A DNA stretch of 21,329 bases, taken from assembly GCA_947478935.1 (NCBI GenBank), contig CANJXV010000011.1, positions 1 to 21,329 on the forward strand, read 5' to 3'. This DNA is from Comamonadaceae bacterium. GTDB taxonomy: Bacteria; Pseudomonadota; Gammaproteobacteria; Burkholderiales; Burkholderiaceae_C. Positions 8,137 through 16,316 of the stretch are shown here, in pieces; the stretch's first letter is position 1, and every line of letters begins with the position of its first letter. The notes beneath the pieces are model-generated. The model made no database searches and was not told the origin of the DNA. It was given only the letters and a program-made list of their open reading frames with translations. Made by a program: the position numbers and the translations under genes.

Positions 8137-8928
8137 TTACAGCTCGTCGACCATATCGCCCGCATGCCGCCTAAAAAGGCGCATGCCCACCAGGCATAGC
8201 AATACGGCCAAAATTGCCGGGTAGGTCAAGCTCGCCCAGTCTGGCCATTGTGCGGTGACCAACACCGCCTGGAATCCGCCCATCAAGGGCGCCATGGGGT
8301 TGTAGGACATCAGGTTTTGTACCCGTTCTGGCAAGACCTTAACGGGATAAACAATGGGCGTCAGCCAGAACCAGAACTGCACAAAAATACCAAAGAATTG
8401 GCCCACGTCTCTGAAGAACACATTGAGCACCCCAAGCGCCATGCCCAAGCCAACGGCGAAGGCCAACAGTATCCCCAAAAGCGGCAGCAGGGCCAGGTAG
8501 GCAAAGCCAGGAAAGCTGCCGGTCAGGATCAAAAATACCGTAAACAGCCCGAAGATGATGCCAAAGTTAAGACCTGCATTGGCCACCACCACCACCGGCA
8601 GGCAGAGCCTGGGAAAGCTGAGCTTTTTCAAGAGGTTGGCGTTTTCTAGGAAGGTGTTTTGCGCGCGTCCGGTAATTTCGGCAAACAGGCCCCAGGTCAG
8701 AGTTCCGGCACAGAGGTAGATGCTATAGCCAAACGTGGTGTCCAAGCCCGGCAGCTTGGCACGCATCAGCTGGGAGAAGATAACGGTATAGACCACAATC
8801 ATGGCCAGCGGGTTGATAACTGTCCAAGCCGCGCCCAAGAGCGAATTACGGTACTTGCTTTGGAATTCGCGTTGTACGCTTCCCAGTATGAAGCCGCGGT
8901 ATGCCCAGAGGGCCCTAAGGTAGCTCAT
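8137..8928 (-). CDS. wzm: Wzm: permease of polysaccharide ABC exporter
   Basis: The 263-residue ABC-2-type membrane protein has about six hydrophobic segments, the first after an amphipathic start that includes Q-R-E-F-Q-S-K-Y-R-N-S-L-L-G, typical of O-antigen and teichoic-acid permeases. The segment F-F-R-D-V-G-Q near 170 matches the conserved cytoplasmic coupling region before the last membrane spans. Length is normal for the family. Its ATG overlaps the manC stop as ATGA and wzt begins 7 bp after its stop, so the transporter is made together with its precursor-supplying enzyme. It forms the channel through which the lipid-linked polymer crosses the inner membrane. Confidence 0.92.
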   Translation of the reverse strand: MSYLRALWAYRGFILGSVQREFQSKYRNSLLGAAWTVINPLAMIVVYTVIFSQLMRAKLPGLDTTFGYSIYLCAGTLTWGLFAEITGRAQNTFLENANLLKKLSFPRLCLPVVVVANAGLNFGIIFGLFTVFLILTGSFPGFAYLALLPLLGILLAFAVGLGMALGVLNVFFRDVGQFFGIFVQFWFWLTPIVYPVKVLPERVQNLMSYNPMAPLMGGFQAVLVTAQWPDWASLTYPAILAVLLCLVGMRLFRRHAGDMVDEL

Positions 8929-10346
8929 GCGCGCCCGTAGTTATCTTGGAAGCGGACAATATCGTCCTCGCCCAAATAACCGCCAGACTGCACCTCAATC
9001 ATCACCAAGCTCAGTAGGCCAGGGTTCTCAAGTCGGTGCTTGTGGCCTGCCGGGATATAGGTGGATTGGTTGGTATCTAGTAGCAGCTCTTGCTCGCCAT
9101 TGACCACCTTGGCCACACCGTCCACCACGATCCAGTGCTCGCTGCGGTGGTGGTGCATCTGCAGGCTGAGCGAGGCGCCGGGCTTGACTTCGATACGCTT
9201 GATCTTGAAACCCTCGCCCTCCTCCAGCACCGTGTAGGTGCCCCAGGGCCGGTGCACAGTGCGGTGCAGGCGGTGCGATTCGTGCCCCTCCAGCTTCAGG
9301 CGCGCGTAAATGTGCTTTACATCCTGGGCGCACGACTTGTCAGCCACCAAAACCGCATCTGGCGTGTCGATGATGACCAGGTTGTTAAGCCCCACCGCCC
9401 CCACCACGCGCTCGTTGCTGTGGATGGTGCAGTTGCGTGTGTTGTGGAGCAGCGCCTGCCCCTCCACCCTGTTGCCCTTGTCGTCTGGCGTGGCCAAATC
9501 GCCCAACGCGTTCCAAGAGCCGATGTCGCTCCAGCCGATGTCGCACGGCACCACGGCCACCGCCGACGATTTTTCCATTACGGCGACGTCAATGGACTCG
9601 CTGGGCACGGCCTGAAAAGTGGCAGCGTCCAGCTCCATCTGGATAAACCCCTGGCCCTGCGCCAGTCGCGACTGGGCGATGCAGGTCTTGGTAGCGGCGA
9701 GGATCTCCGGGCAGTGCAGCTTCATCTCTTGCAGTATGGTGCCCGCCGCGAAGCAGAAGATGCCCGCGTTCCAGTGGAAGCGACCGCTGGCCATGTACTC
9801 CTGGGCCTTCTCGATATTGGGCTTTTCCACAAAGCGCAGCACGGTGTTGCCCTCTGCCTCGATATAGCCGTAGCCGGTCTCGGGTGCCTCGGGCTTGATG
9901 CCGAAGGTGACCAGCTTACCGGACTGCGCCAGGGTAATCGCCTCCTCCACGGCCGCCGCAAAGGCAGCCTGGTTGCTGATCATGTGGTCCGCCGCCAGCA
10001 CGAGCATGATGGCCTGCGGGCCGTGTCGCTCGGCCACCTTTAAAGCCGCGGCAGCGATGGCCGCAGCCGTGTTACGCCCGAAAGGCTCCAAGATAAAGGA
10101 AGTGCCCAAGCCCGCGCCATTAACCTCCCGTAGCTCGTCTTCTGTCTTGAAGAAGAACTCTCGGTTGGTGACGGTCAGTACCTCAGTGGTGCCCGGAAGC
10201 AGGGCCCCGCGCAGAAACGCCTTCTGCAACAAACTCTGCCCGTCGGCGAGTCGGATAAACGGCTTGGGATGGTGCTCACGCGAAACAGGCCAGAGCCGAG
10301 AACCTGCGCCGCCGCAAAGGATGGTGGGAATAATTGCTAGTGCCAC
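8925..10346 (-). CDS. manC: Mannose-1-phosphate guanylyltransferase / mannose-6-phosphate isomerase
   Basis: The 473-residue bifunctional type II PMI enzyme makes GDP-mannose from mannose-1-phosphate and GTP, and interconverts fructose-6-P and mannose-6-P. The pyrophosphorylase signature G-G-A-G-S-R-L-W-P-V-S-R-E-H-H-P-K-P-F occupies residues 12-30, with F-V-E-K-P further on. The C-terminal cupin carries R-P-W-G-T-Y, Q-M-H-H-H-R-S-E-H-W and the PAGHKH metal-binding motif. The start codon read here is GTG (10344-10346), 43 bp after the previous stop, preceded by an A-rich purine stretch. GDP-mannose would feed the tandem transferase and, through Gmd/Fcl, GDP-L-fucose for the GT11 enzyme. No manB is present in the window. 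Confidence 0.95.
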   Translation of the reverse strand: MALAIIPTILCGGAGSRLWPVSREHHPKPFIRLADGQSLLQKAFLRGALLPGTTEVLTVTNREFFFKTEDELREVNGAGLGTSFILEPFGRNTAAAIAAAALKVAERHGPQAIMLVLAADHMISNQAAFAAAVEEAITLAQSGKLVTFGIKPEAPETGYGYIEAEGNTVLRFVEKPNIEKAQEYMASGRFHWNAGIFCFAAGTILQEMKLHCPEILAATKTCIAQSRLAQGQGFIQMELDAATFQAVPSESIDVAVMEKSSAVAVVPCDIGWSDIGSWNALGDLATPDDKGNRVEGQALLHNTRNCTIHSNERVVGAVGLNNLVIIDTPDAVLVADKSCAQDVKHIYARLKLEGHESHRLHRTVHRPWGTYTVLEEGEGFKIKRIEVKPGASLSLQMHHHRSEHWIVVDGVAKVVNGEQELLLDTNQSTYIPAGHKHRLENPGLLSLVMIEVQSGGYLGEDDIVRFQDNYGRA

Positions 10347-10389
10347 TTGTAATTTTTCTTTCTTAAATTCTCATTTTTATGTCGTGAAA

Positions 10390-11316
10390 TTATATTTTCA
10401 TCACCGCACGGCGCAGACCTTCGTGCACCGAAACCGGCGGCGTCCAGCCAAGCAGGTCGCGGGTTTTGGAAATGTCCACCTGCAAGTTGTCGCACAGGCG
10501 GCTAACTACATCGCGCTTGCCCAGCAAGCTTCCAGCAGCTTTTAACGCCCACACGGGCACGGGCGGCAGTCGCGCGGGTACGCCCAAGGCCTGCGCGATT
10601 CCGCGCACCAGCTCGGCTGTCGATAGGTCTTGCCCATCGCTGGCCATGAAGATCTGGTTAGCCGCCGCCGGGTGGCTCACGCAGCTTTTGATAAGGTCCA
10701 CCAGGTTGTCCAGCGCCACGAGGCTGCGCCGGTTTTGGATCGCCCCAAAGGGCAATGGCCAACCGCGCCGCACAGCCCTAAGGAGTGCCGCAAAGTTGGC
10801 GCCGACGCCCGGCCCATAGACCAGCGGCGGGCGGATGATCACCACTTGCATTTCGCTTTGCGCCGCAAGCTGGCGCAGGCCCTGCTCGGCCTCCAGTTTG
10901 GAGATGGCATAGGGGTCTTGCGGGGCGGGCACATCGTCGGCCCCAAAGGGGTACCCCTCTGGTGTGGACTCGCCATTGACCTTTACGGTGCTAATAAAGA
11001 TGAAGCGGCGTACGCCGGCCGCTGCAGACTGCCTGGCCAGATTCAAGGTACCAGCCACATTGGTGCGCCGGTACGCAGTCAAGGGGTCCTGCGCCGTGTC
11101 GTTCATAACATGCACCCGCGCTGCTAAGTGCACCACCAATGCGCACTGCTGAAGCACTGGGGACCAGTTAGTCGCCTCGTCGATTTCACCCATCGCCAGG
11201 CACCCCTGTTGCCCTACGGAGCGACTGACGCGGATTGGGTGCATACCTTGCGCCACCAGCGCGCGGCAAAGTGCCAGGCCGACGAATCCAGATGCTCCGG
11301 TTACCAGTACTTTCAT
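10390..11316 (-). CDS. Extended SDR nucleotide-sugar epimerase/4-ketoreductase (WbpV/WreQ-like)
   Basis: The 308-residue NAD(P)-dependent extended short-chain dehydrogenase has the nucleotide-binding loop T-G-A-S-G-F-V-G (residues 6-13), the catalytic serine region I-S-T-V-K-V-N-G-E and Y-A-I-S-K supplying the Tyr-x3-Lys pair. The R-R-S-L-V-A-L-D-N-L-V-D motif and length resemble reductases acting on UDP-2-acetamido-2,6-dideoxy-4-keto-hexose to make UDP-QuiNAc or UDP-FucNAc (WbpV, WreQ). Those genes usually sit beside a WbpL/WecA-type initiating transferase, which is absent here. A simple 4-epimerase function cannot be excluded. Its ATG overlaps the preceding stop by one base (TAATG), so it is coupled to the upstream GT4 gene. 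Confidence 0.75.
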   Translation of the reverse strand: MKVLVTGASGFVGLALCRALVAQGMHPIRVSRSVGQQGCLAMGEIDEATNWSPVLQQCALVVHLAARVHVMNDTAQDPLTAYRRTNVAGTLNLARQSAAAGVRRFIFISTVKVNGESTPEGYPFGADDVPAPQDPYAISKLEAEQGLRQLAAQSEMQVVIIRPPLVYGPGVGANFAALLRAVRRGWPLPFGAIQNRRSLVALDNLVDLIKSCVSHPAAANQIFMASDGQDLSTAELVRGIAQALGVPARLPPVPVWALKAAGSLLGKRDVVSRLCDNLQVDISKTRDLLGWTPPVSVHEGLRRAVMKI

Positions 11317-12458
11317 TAGAGGGGGCCGCTTATATTGGCTTGGACTAGCATCTCTTGATACACCGCAAGCGTTTCTCTGATGACCCTAGCGCTGGAAAAT
11401 TCAGCCACCGCCCGCTGCCGACCAATGCGCCCCATTTGCTCCCTAAGCGTGGGACTATTGATCAGCAACTGGAGGGCCCGCACCAGAGGGTCAACTTGGC
11501 GAGCGGGTACCAGCAGGCCGTTGACGTTTGGTGCGACCACCTCCCTGCAGCCCGGCACATCGGTTGTCACGCAGGGCAAACCCGATGCCATCGCCTCGAT
11601 CAGCGACTTGGGTAAGCCCTCGCGGTAGGACGGCAGACAGGCGATGTCCGCCTGCCCCCAGATATCTGACATGCTCTCTTGGTAACCCCAAAACTCGACA
11701 GCACCCTCAGCGCGCCACTTTTCTAGCTGCTGTTGTGAAATATTTGCAGGGTTTTGTGAATCCGGTGAACCCACCAATACGAAGCGGACTTGGGGGTTGT
11801 TGGGTCGCAGTATTCTTGCCGCAGCGACGAACTGCCCCACGCCCTTATCCCACAAGAGTCGCGCGGCGAGCATCACAACGATAGGGCCATGCACCCGCAG
11901 GCCTGGGCTGAATCTATCAATATCGACACCGGCACCACGAATCAAGCGAGCATCCTTCTCCTTGACGTACCGCTCCCTAATAAGTGATGCGCGGTCATCG
12001 GCATTTTCGAGAATTACTTTGCTTCCCCTGGGATTGAGGAATGCGTGCATCAAGGCCCAGAATAGGGGTCGAAGGATGGTGGCCAACAGCCCCTGGGATG
12101 TAAAGACAAAGCCCATACCAACTGGCGCATTGACGACGCAAGGAATGCCAACAAGCCTGGCCGCTAAAGTGCCGAGAAAAATGGGCTTCATCGCGATGTG
12201 GTGCACCAGATGGGGACGCTCCCTCAAATAGATGCGGACAAGGCGAATCAGTACCGTGACCGCTAATATAGGGTTCAAACTGCGTCGACCCAAGGGCAGC
12301 TGAATCAGCCGCAGTCCAGAATTGACAATATGCTGGCCGCTTTGCGCGACTCGTGTCACGACCAAGACATCATGTCCGGCGGCCTTCGCGGCCACAGCAC
12401 GCTCCATGAAATGGGAGCAAAAAAACCAGTCCTCGGTAATGAGGTACAACAGTTTCAT
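11316..12458 (-). CDS. Glycosyltransferase family 4
   Basis: The ATG at 12456-12458 gives a 380-residue GT-B enzyme starting MKLLYLITEDWFFCSH, a normal GT4 N-terminus; a longer open frame upstream is only a shadow of the neighbouring gene. The E-x7-E motif R-E-G-L-P-K-S-L-I-E-A-M-A-S-G and the preceding A-A-R-L-L-W-D-K-G-V nucleotide-binding turn are intact. The start overlaps the previous stop as ATGA. GT4 enzymes are retaining and cytoplasmic, adding a sugar to a lipid-linked acceptor. The substrate cannot be read from the sequence; its neighbours make an amino-deoxyhexose or mannose donor reasonable guesses. Confidence 0.88.
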   Translation of the reverse strand: MKLLYLITEDWFFCSHFMERAVAAKAAGHDVLVVTRVAQSGQHIVNSGLRLIQLPLGRRSLNPILAVTVLIRLVRIYLRERPHLVHHIAMKPIFLGTLAARLVGIPCVVNAPVGMGFVFTSQGLLATILRPLFWALMHAFLNPRGSKVILENADDRASLIRERYVKEKDARLIRGAGVDIDRFSPGLRVHGPIVVMLAARLLWDKGVGQFVAAARILRPNNPQVRFVLVGSPDSQNPANISQQQLEKWRAEGAVEFWGYQESMSDIWGQADIACLPSYREGLPKSLIEAMASGLPCVTTDVPGCREVVAPNVNGLLVPARQVDPLVRALQLLINSPTLREQMGRIGRQRAVAEFSSARVIRETLAVYQEMLVQANISGPL

Positions 12459-13252
12459 GCACCGCCCCCTAAACGCTTGGCGCGCAAGTGCCACAGCAAG
12501 GGTGCGCCCAAGCGCTTTGCCATGGCGATGGCGAACCCTTTGGCCAGGAACCAGGACGGCTGCGCCAGCAGTTCGCGTAACCAGTGGGAAGCCACCTCCG
12601 CGTAGCCCCGCCCCGACATGGTTGACTGGTGCGCGTGAAGCCGGTACTTCAGTAGCACCTGAGGCACATTGCCCAAGCGACCGCCGGCAAGCACTGAGCG
12701 GAGCCACAGATCCGTATCCTCGGAAACGAAGCCGCCCAGGTAGCCCCTAAGCCTCAACAAAAAATCGCGTCTGATCGCCACTGCGGGGTGGCAGAAAACG
12801 GTCCCCCAGGGCATCGCCTTCACAATGGCGTCGTGGTCGCAGGGTAGCCGCATCTCGCCAAGTGTGTCACCCTGCGCACTTATCAGCGTTGCCCAGGACC
12901 CCAGCACATCGAGGCGTCGCTGCCCCAACACTTGACGCAGAACGGCTATGCGTTGAGGCTCACATACGTCATCGCTGTCCATGCGGACAAGGTACTCACC
13001 TCGGGCTCTGTCTGCAAGGAAGTTCAAATTAAAAGACAGTTGACCAATGTCTGTTCGGAAGATGCGCACCCGCTCATCCTTGCCCGCCAGACCCTGCAGC
13101 ACTTGCATCAGCGCGTCGTCGCATGCGTTGGCACCAATCAGGAACTCAAAATCCGCGTCGCTTTGATGCAGCACGCTGTGAATAGCGTCGGCAAGGTAGC
13201 CCTGATTGCGGTGGACACACATGATGACCGAAAAGAATGGCGCCTCCGTCAT
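12455..13252 (-). CDS. Glycosyltransferase family 2
   Basis: From the ATG at 13250-13252, which overlaps the fucosyltransferase stop as ATGA, the product has 265 residues. It begins M-T-E-A-P-F-F-S-V-I-M-C-V-H-R-N, the first beta strand of a GT-A fold. It carries the metal-binding acidic motif M-D-S-D-D near residue 95 and the V-S-E-D-T-D-L-W-L-R segment that usually holds the catalytic base. These features make it an inverting GT2 enzyme acting in the cytoplasm on the lipid-linked repeat unit. The C-terminus is basic and could associate with the membrane. Donor and acceptor are not predictable. Confidence 0.88.
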   Translation of the reverse strand: MTEAPFFSVIMCVHRNQGYLADAIHSVLHQSDADFEFLIGANACDDALMQVLQGLAGKDERVRIFRTDIGQLSFNLNFLADRARGEYLVRMDSDDVCEPQRIAVLRQVLGQRRLDVLGSWATLISAQGDTLGEMRLPCDHDAIVKAMPWGTVFCHPAVAIRRDFLLRLRGYLGGFVSEDTDLWLRSVLAGGRLGNVPQVLLKYRLHAHQSTMSGRGYAEVASHWLRELLAQPSWFLAKGFAIAMAKRLGAPLLWHLRAKRLGGGA

Positions 13253-14130
13253 AGGCGCACCCATGGTGCCGGCAGTAGGTCCTGGGTGGGCATGGGCTTG
13301 GCGAACCAATTAGCTGGGGCGACCACTATTTTTTCCGCACTTGGATTGAGCCAGGCGCCCCACCAGCTAAAGGAGCTGTTGGCGATGATGTGGTGCTTGC
13401 ACAAGCTCATAAGTTGCATATCGACATAACTGGCAGGGCCGCGGTTTTGGTCCACGTAAACGCAAGGCGCGTTTACTTTTAAATTATCCCGGACCCACTC
13501 GGTGTCGTCAGAGAATATATACAAAACAACCTGACCCACCTTGTCCACGATATGCTGGATGGCATTTTGGTAGTACGCAACAGAGCAAACGCCGTGGTGG
13601 GCAGCGGTGATTGGGCTGGTGACATAGTCCCCTCGCCGGACGTGCAAACTCACGGCATTGCTTTGCCTTATCTGGTCCGCCAGCGCAGCGTTTTGGCTTG
13701 TCATGTACGGCTTAAATGAAAAATCATCGCGAATCGCCTGTGCGCAGTCTAAGAAGTAGCGCTCGCTTTGCCAGTAGCCTGACATATAAGCACTCGTGTT
13801 CGTCTGCCGCAAACCTGGCCAATATTGAAAATGAGGCTCCGAAATATAGGTAGAACTGCGAAACGCTTGGCCCATGGGTTTGGACAAAAAATATTTTAAA
13901 AGGGGGGAGGACTTCCACCGCCCCAGTACCGCAGCGACATCTGTGGCAGTGGCCATCTCAAACTTACCCCCGAAAATATCCGGCAACTGGAAACCTTGGT
14001 GATGAGATCCCTGAAGCAATTCAGATACATCCAACTTAAGCAGGCTTTTTTGCGTCAAGGCCAAGGCGCGCGCGGCAGCGAATTGGAACATTTGGTTCCC
14101 AAGCCCGCCAATTAATCGGGAAATTATCAC
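13249..14130 (-). CDS. GT11 alpha-1,2-fucosyltransferase-like protein
   Basis: The 293-residue protein starts at GTG (14128-14130) and has all the landmarks of GT11: G-G-L-G-N-Q-M-F-Q-F-A (8-18), H-V-R-R-G-D-Y (163-169) containing the GDP-fucose-binding residues, Y-I-F-S-D-D (204-209) and N-S-S-F-S-W-W-G-A-W-L (251-261). Bacterial members (WbgL, FutC, WbsJ) transfer L-fucose from GDP-fucose in an alpha-1,2 linkage, usually to galactose. galE and fcl in the same window suit both donor and acceptor supply. gmd, needed to make GDP-fucose, is broken in the window. The gene starts 5 bp after the previous stop. Confidence 0.9.
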   Translation of the reverse strand: MIISRLIGGLGNQMFQFAAARALALTQKSLLKLDVSELLQGSHHQGFQLPDIFGGKFEMATATDVAAVLGRWKSSPLLKYFLSKPMGQAFRSSTYISEPHFQYWPGLRQTNTSAYMSGYWQSERYFLDCAQAIRDDFSFKPYMTSQNAALADQIRQSNAVSLHVRRGDYVTSPITAAHHGVCSVAYYQNAIQHIVDKVGQVVLYIFSDDTEWVRDNLKVNAPCVYVDQNRGPASYVDMQLMSLCKHHIIANSSFSWWGAWLNPSAEKIVVAPANWFAKPMPTQDLLPAPWVRL

Positions 14131-14135
14131 AAGAA

Positions 14136-14807
14136 TCAGAGACCCAGCGTGTTTAAAACGCGACCGATTGCCTTCCTGGCAATTCCCTTCGTTCTCATTG
14201 TCTGAACTTCAGGGCACAACAACTCAATGTTTTGGCTTTGCTCGACAGCGAAGGACTGGTCAAATTCAAACCCCTCGAAAAACATGTTTTTGTTGGCAGC
14301 ACAAAGGTCGTCCCAACCGTTGACTAGTGAAGAGTAGAAGACCGAGTGGACCGGTGCAAACTGGTGGAAATCAGTCGCGACTTTTGGCAAAAAATGCAGG
14401 ACCCTGCGGCCATGGTCGTACTTCAAAAAATGCTTGTGCACTACAAACCCATATAGATACTCATAGGTAATGAGGGGGTACTCTAGGTAACCACGGCCAG
14501 AACCAACCCGAAACACCTCCCGCATAAACGCAGCGGGGTCGTTGACGTGTTCGATGACGTGAGAACAAATGACATAACTAAACTCGGCGTCGCCAAAGGG
14601 GAATATTCCACCGTCGTAGTTGAAAATCGGACGATCGCCAAAATTGCCTTCGGCTAGTCCGCCACCTCGTTGCAATTTTTTTTCCTCAAGGCTCTGATAT
14701 TCAAGCTCTAGGAATACGTTACTCCTTGGATGCGGGGTCGCGCCAGGGCCTATCTCGAGCACTCGGTCGTTTGGACCGATAGACTGGATTTTTTCGGCAA
14801 AGAACAT
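14136..14807 (-). CDS. Class I SAM-dependent methyltransferase
   Basis: The 223-residue protein has motif I R-V-L-E-I-G-P-G-A-T-P-H-P (about 19-31) and the Y-V-I-C-S-H-V-I-E-H-V-N-D-P segment of the methyltransferase_11 type near residue 81. The C-terminal half (F-Y-S-S-L-V-N-G-W-D-D-L) is not informative. It probably methylates a sugar of the repeat unit or its nucleotide-linked precursor. It starts one base after the stop of the preceding methyltransferase (TAATATG), so the two are co-translated. An unmethylated-sugar substrate cannot be named from the sequence. Confidence 0.8.
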   Translation of the reverse strand: MFFAEKIQSIGPNDRVLEIGPGATPHPRSNVFLELEYQSLEEKKLQRGGGLAEGNFGDRPIFNYDGGIFPFGDAEFSYVICSHVIEHVNDPAAFMREVFRVGSGRGYLEYPLITYEYLYGFVVHKHFLKYDHGRRVLHFLPKVATDFHQFAPVHSVFYSSLVNGWDDLCAANKNMFFEGFEFDQSFAVEQSQNIELLCPEVQTMRTKGIARKAIGRVLNTLGL

Positions 14808-14808
14808 A

Positions 14809-15543
14809 TTAAGCTCGGGCCACTTTCAGGGCTACGCAGTGCCAGCCAAAGCAGGCCACATCATGCGCAGAGCGACGGAACCCTGGAAGCGCAAAAAACA
14901 CGAGCCCTAGCGCAACCAGCCCATAAGCGAGGGGCCACGCCCAATGACCATAACGGCGCGCCATAGAGGGAAGTCTGAGCAGTTCCTGTCTGGCGAACGA
15001 AAACCAATCTCCATTGGCTGTTAACTCTGAGATTTGCAAACCCCTTAGCGGTAAGTGATGTTCGTACCAATACCGGCTAAAGCCCGTTGCAAAGTGCTGG
15101 GGAGCGAAGTGCACAAGCGATGAAAACGGCGCGGTGAGAATCAACTTACCGCCCGGTTTCATCAGGCGGCGGAATTCATCAAGAGCTTTGAGCGGATCCG
15201 TTAAATGCTCAAACACCTCGCTGCAGAGGATGACGTCAAAAGAGGCGTCGGGCTCTGGAATATTGGTAATGTCGCAGACCAAGTCTATGCGGCTGGTATC
15301 CCATGTCCCCATGTGCAGGCCCTTGGAATCCCCCAGACCTTCGTACTGGCATACGTCCTGTGAGACGTAGCGCATATGTTGACATAAAGGCTTGTTACGC
15401 AACTCGCCCGCACCCGCGTCTAGGACCCGCAGCCCCGCGGGCAGTGAACCCAGCGTGTGGCGCAACCACGCGTTGCGTGCATCTTCGTTGGCATCGATGT
15501 CCAACCAGGCCCTCAGTCGGCGCTTGATACCCTCGCCCTTCAT
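14809..15543 (-). CDS. Class I SAM-dependent methyltransferase with C-terminal hydrophobic segment
   Basis: The ATG at 15541-15543 overlaps the DUF268 stop as ATGA and yields 244 residues; 27 extra codons further upstream are shadow. Motif I is R-V-L-D-A-G-A-G-E-L-R (about 35-45), with F-D-V-I-L-C-S-E-V-F-E-H-L-T-D-P near 100 and K-P-G-G-K-L-I-L-T-A-P after it. Toward the C-terminus a run including W-P-L-A-Y-G-L-V-A-L-G-L-V-F-F-A is hydrophobic enough to anchor the protein at the inner membrane, where lipid-linked glycans are assembled. The predicted role is O-methylation within the polysaccharide; substrate unknown. Confidence 0.8.
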   Translation of the reverse strand: MKGEGIKRRLRAWLDIDANEDARNAWLRHTLGSLPAGLRVLDAGAGELRNKPLCQHMRYVSQDVCQYEGLGDSKGLHMGTWDTSRIDLVCDITNIPEPDASFDVILCSEVFEHLTDPLKALDEFRRLMKPGGKLILTAPFSSLVHFAPQHFATGFSRYWYEHHLPLRGLQISELTANGDWFSFARQELLRLPSMARRYGHWAWPLAYGLVALGLVFFALPGFRRSAHDVACFGWHCVALKVARA

Positions 15544-16316
15544 GACTTTAAAAAAGTAAAGATTCCCAAGGCGTAGCGTTGGCTGCGCAATGACTCCAAC
15601 ACGGTGGCGAAATCGGCAGTGCATTGGTGCAGCTTTCCACCGCTAACCCAAGCAAAGGCAAACAATTGAAGGCCAAACGTATGCGCCAGCGCGACCAGGC
15701 CTACCGGATCAGAAATCCGGTGCGCATTGAACTCCACGCGCCCTTGCCCTACTGGAACCGAGAGGTACAGTACACCGCCCGCTGTCACTAGGCCCGCCAT
15801 GTTTCGCAGCCCGACACTAAAGCCCTGCGGATCCACCGCATCACCATAGCGACCGAGCCCAAAATGCTCCAGCGCATGGAGGCAGGATAAGGAGTCGCAA
15901 TAGGCGATATTGGGGTTAGCCGGATTCATCAGGTCTGCCTGACTGAAGATCACCCCAGGGATGAGTGACTTAACTGGGCGAATGTCAAAAACTTCGACTT
16001 CACGGAATGACGCCACGTGGGCAACAAATCCATCGATGCGGGAACCGATGTCGACGTGTCGCGTCGGATTTGCATCAAAAATTTTGCGGGCCACATGCAG
16101 GTCCTGCAAAAAATACTCGCTACCAGCAGCGCCGCCCTCCTCGTACCAATCATAAAGACAGGGACGTAGCGCCAATACCCCCGCATACTGACGCCTAAAT
16201 TGCGCCAAATCTGTCACATACCGCGGAATACCTCGCAGCGATCGCATCAGCCTTCTAGGGTCGAACCCAAACTGCATGCTAAGCACCCAATAGATCTTTC
16301 TTAAGAACTCATTCAT
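15540..16316 (-). CDS. DUF268-family protein
   Basis: The 258-residue protein carries H-V-D-I-G-S-R-I-D-G-F-V-A-H (about 88-101), V-F-D-I-R-P near 109 and C-L-H-A-L-E-H-F-G-L-G-R-Y-G-D near 145. These match the DUF268 family, found in surface-polysaccharide clusters and reminiscent of a SAM-methyltransferase fold (the D-I-G-S stretch occupies the motif I position). The biochemical function is not established to my knowledge. The N-terminus has a hydrophobic patch but no clear signal peptide. The ATG overlaps the flippase stop by 8 bp and the gene is coupled by ATGA to a methyltransferase, so a joint role in modifying the glycan is a reasonable inference. Confidence 0.75.
   Translation of the reverse strand: MNEFLRKIYWVLSMQFGFDPRRLMRSLRGIPRYVTDLAQFRRQYAGVLALRPCLYDWYEEGGAAGSEYFLQDLHVARKIFDANPTRHVDIGSRIDGFVAHVASFREVEVFDIRPVKSLIPGVIFSQADLMNPANPNIAYCDSLSCLHALEHFGLGRYGDAVDPQGFSVGLRNMAGLVTAGGVLYLSVPVGQGRVEFNAHRISDPVGLVALAHTFGLQLFAFAWVSGGKLHQCTADFATVLESLRSQRYALGIFTFLKS

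Noticed and set aside
9090..10043. Long plus-strand open frame of 317 codons
   Set aside because: It is antisense to manC, whose motifs are unmistakable; its composition is a high-GC shadow.
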